A stretch of DNA of 6,005 bases from JAQGMO01 sp050954505 (GTDB taxonomy: Bacteria > Pseudomonadota > Gammaproteobacteria > Burkholderiales > Burkholderiaceae_D), in NCBI GenBank assembly GCA_050954505.1, contig JBPBPY010000196.1, positions 1 through 6,005 of the forward strand, in the 5' to 3' direction. A model generated the notes under the pieces. The model was not told the DNA's origin, made no database searches, and was given only the letters and a program-made list of their open reading frames with translations. Made by a program: the position numbers and the translations under genes. Position 1 is the stretch's first letter; each line of letters starts with the position of its first letter. This document shows positions 5,306 through 6,005 of this stretch, piece after piece.

Positions 5306-6001
5306 TCATTTCGACCATTCAGCTTTGGCCAGATAATCAAATGGCTTGGAAAACCGGCGGCGAAAAACCAGGCTCAATCCCGTCACCCACGCCAGCGAAG
5401 CTGCCCATCCTGCCAGGATGTCGGATGGAAAATGCACCCCCAGGTACACACGGGAAGTCCCTACCAGGACCATGAACACCAGCCCGGCCACCAGCATCGG
5501 CAGACGCCAGCGGGTTGGCCAGGCCAGCATGATCAGCGCCGTCACCACTGCCGCGCTTTGCATGGCATGGCCGCTGGGGAAACTGTAGGTGGTCTCCGGC
5601 AGGCTTGAAATCCACAAGTCCGGGCGCACACGCATGAAGGCATTTTTTGCCAGCCAGTTCAGTCCGGCCGCACCAACGGTTGCCAGTGCCCAGAAGGTCG
5701 CGGCATTATGCCGGCGCCGGCGCCAGAGGAAAATGAAGATTACGGTATTGAAAGGCACCAGCGCCAGGGCTGAACCGGCACGGGTGAAGAACACCATGAC
5801 CTGTTGATGAACACTGCTGGCATGGCCGTGCATGAACAGCAAGATGGTGCGATCAATGGGAAAGGCTTCCTTTTCCAGCACTTCTTCAGCCAGGCTGCCA
5901 AAGACCATCAGCGGCAGCAGCACGCCAATGAACAGCAGCAGGATGGAACTGAAATGGCTGCGCAACCGTTGGCCCAGGGTGGTCATGATAAGCGCTTTCA
6001 T
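5306..6001 (-). CDS. PAP2-superfamily membrane phosphatase
   Basis: All three signature motifs are present, numbered from the ATG at 6001: KxxxxxxRP (K119 NAFMRV RP127), PSGH (142-145, in YSFPSGHAMQSAA) and SRxxxxxHxxxD (S183 R184 ... H190 ... D194). The two His residues, with the Arg and Asp residues, form the phosphohistidine active site of this family. Several hydrophobic segments (ILLLFIGVLLPLMVFG, FNTVIFIFLW, an Ala/Leu-rich pair after PSGH, and a C-terminal one) indicate a polytopic inner-membrane enzyme with a periplasmic-facing active site. It likely removes phosphate from lipid substrates such as undecaprenyl pyrophosphate or phosphatidic acid; which one cannot be told. The ~231-aa length is usual. 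The start is uncertain: ATG 6001, a TTG at 6004 and ATG 5986 are all possible and the frame is open to the window edge, so the gene may extend a little further. Confidence 0.88.
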   Translation of the reverse strand: MKALIMTTLGQRLRSHFSSILLLFIGVLLPLMVFGSLAEEVLEKEAFPIDRTILLFMHGHASSVHQQVMVFFTRAGSALALVPFNTVIFIFLWRRRRHNAATFWALATVGAAGLNWLAKNAFMRVRPDLWISSLPETTYSFPSGHAMQSAAVVTALIMLAWPTRWRLPMLVAGLVFMVLVGTSRVYLGVHFPSDILAGWAASLAWVTGLSLVFRRRFSKPFDYLAKAEWSK

Positions 6002-6005
6002 CAAG

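Overview
The window looks like a chromosomal stretch of a plant- or host-associated betaproteobacterium. My best guess is Oxalobacteraceae/Burkholderiales, for example Herbaspirillum-like; this is inferred, not proven. The clues are a lipoprotein starting with a CGGG-type mature end and carrying a hydrolase domain of the kind I know from Burkholderiales, moderately GC-rich core genes, and two promoters that fit the HrpL (group I Hrp type III secretion) sigma-factor consensus.

The left two thirds (1-4010) read as accessory DNA. First comes the 3' end of a gene running in from the left edge (to 749), encoding a disordered, Ser/Pro/Ala-rich, acidic-patched C-terminus. A roughly 560-bp stretch without a convincing gene follows; it contains a strong 11-bp inverted repeat at 1148-1178. 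Next is a divergent gene pair. A 157-aa unknown protein (minus strand, 1309-1782) and a 575-aa F-box-like protein (plus strand, 2283-4010) face away from each other across a 500-bp gap. Each is preceded, in the right orientation and at a plausible distance, by an HrpL box: TGGAACT-N16-CCACCAA before the F-box gene (a full match) and TGGAACT-N15-CTACACA before the small gene (one mismatch). I read the pair as co-regulated type III effector candidates. The larger would be a eukaryote-like F-box protein that could engage a host SKP1/Cullin ubiquitin ligase.

The right third (4160-6005) looks like ordinary housekeeping or envelope genes: an outer-membrane-type lipoprotein with an alpha/beta-hydrolase fold (BPSS1187-like, G-H-S-Q-G nucleophile elbow), convergent with a membrane phosphatase of the PAP2 superfamily with all three signature motifs. 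The switch from effector-like to core genes lies at about 4010-4160.

No tRNA, rRNA, CRISPR array, recognisable transposase or integrase was seen.
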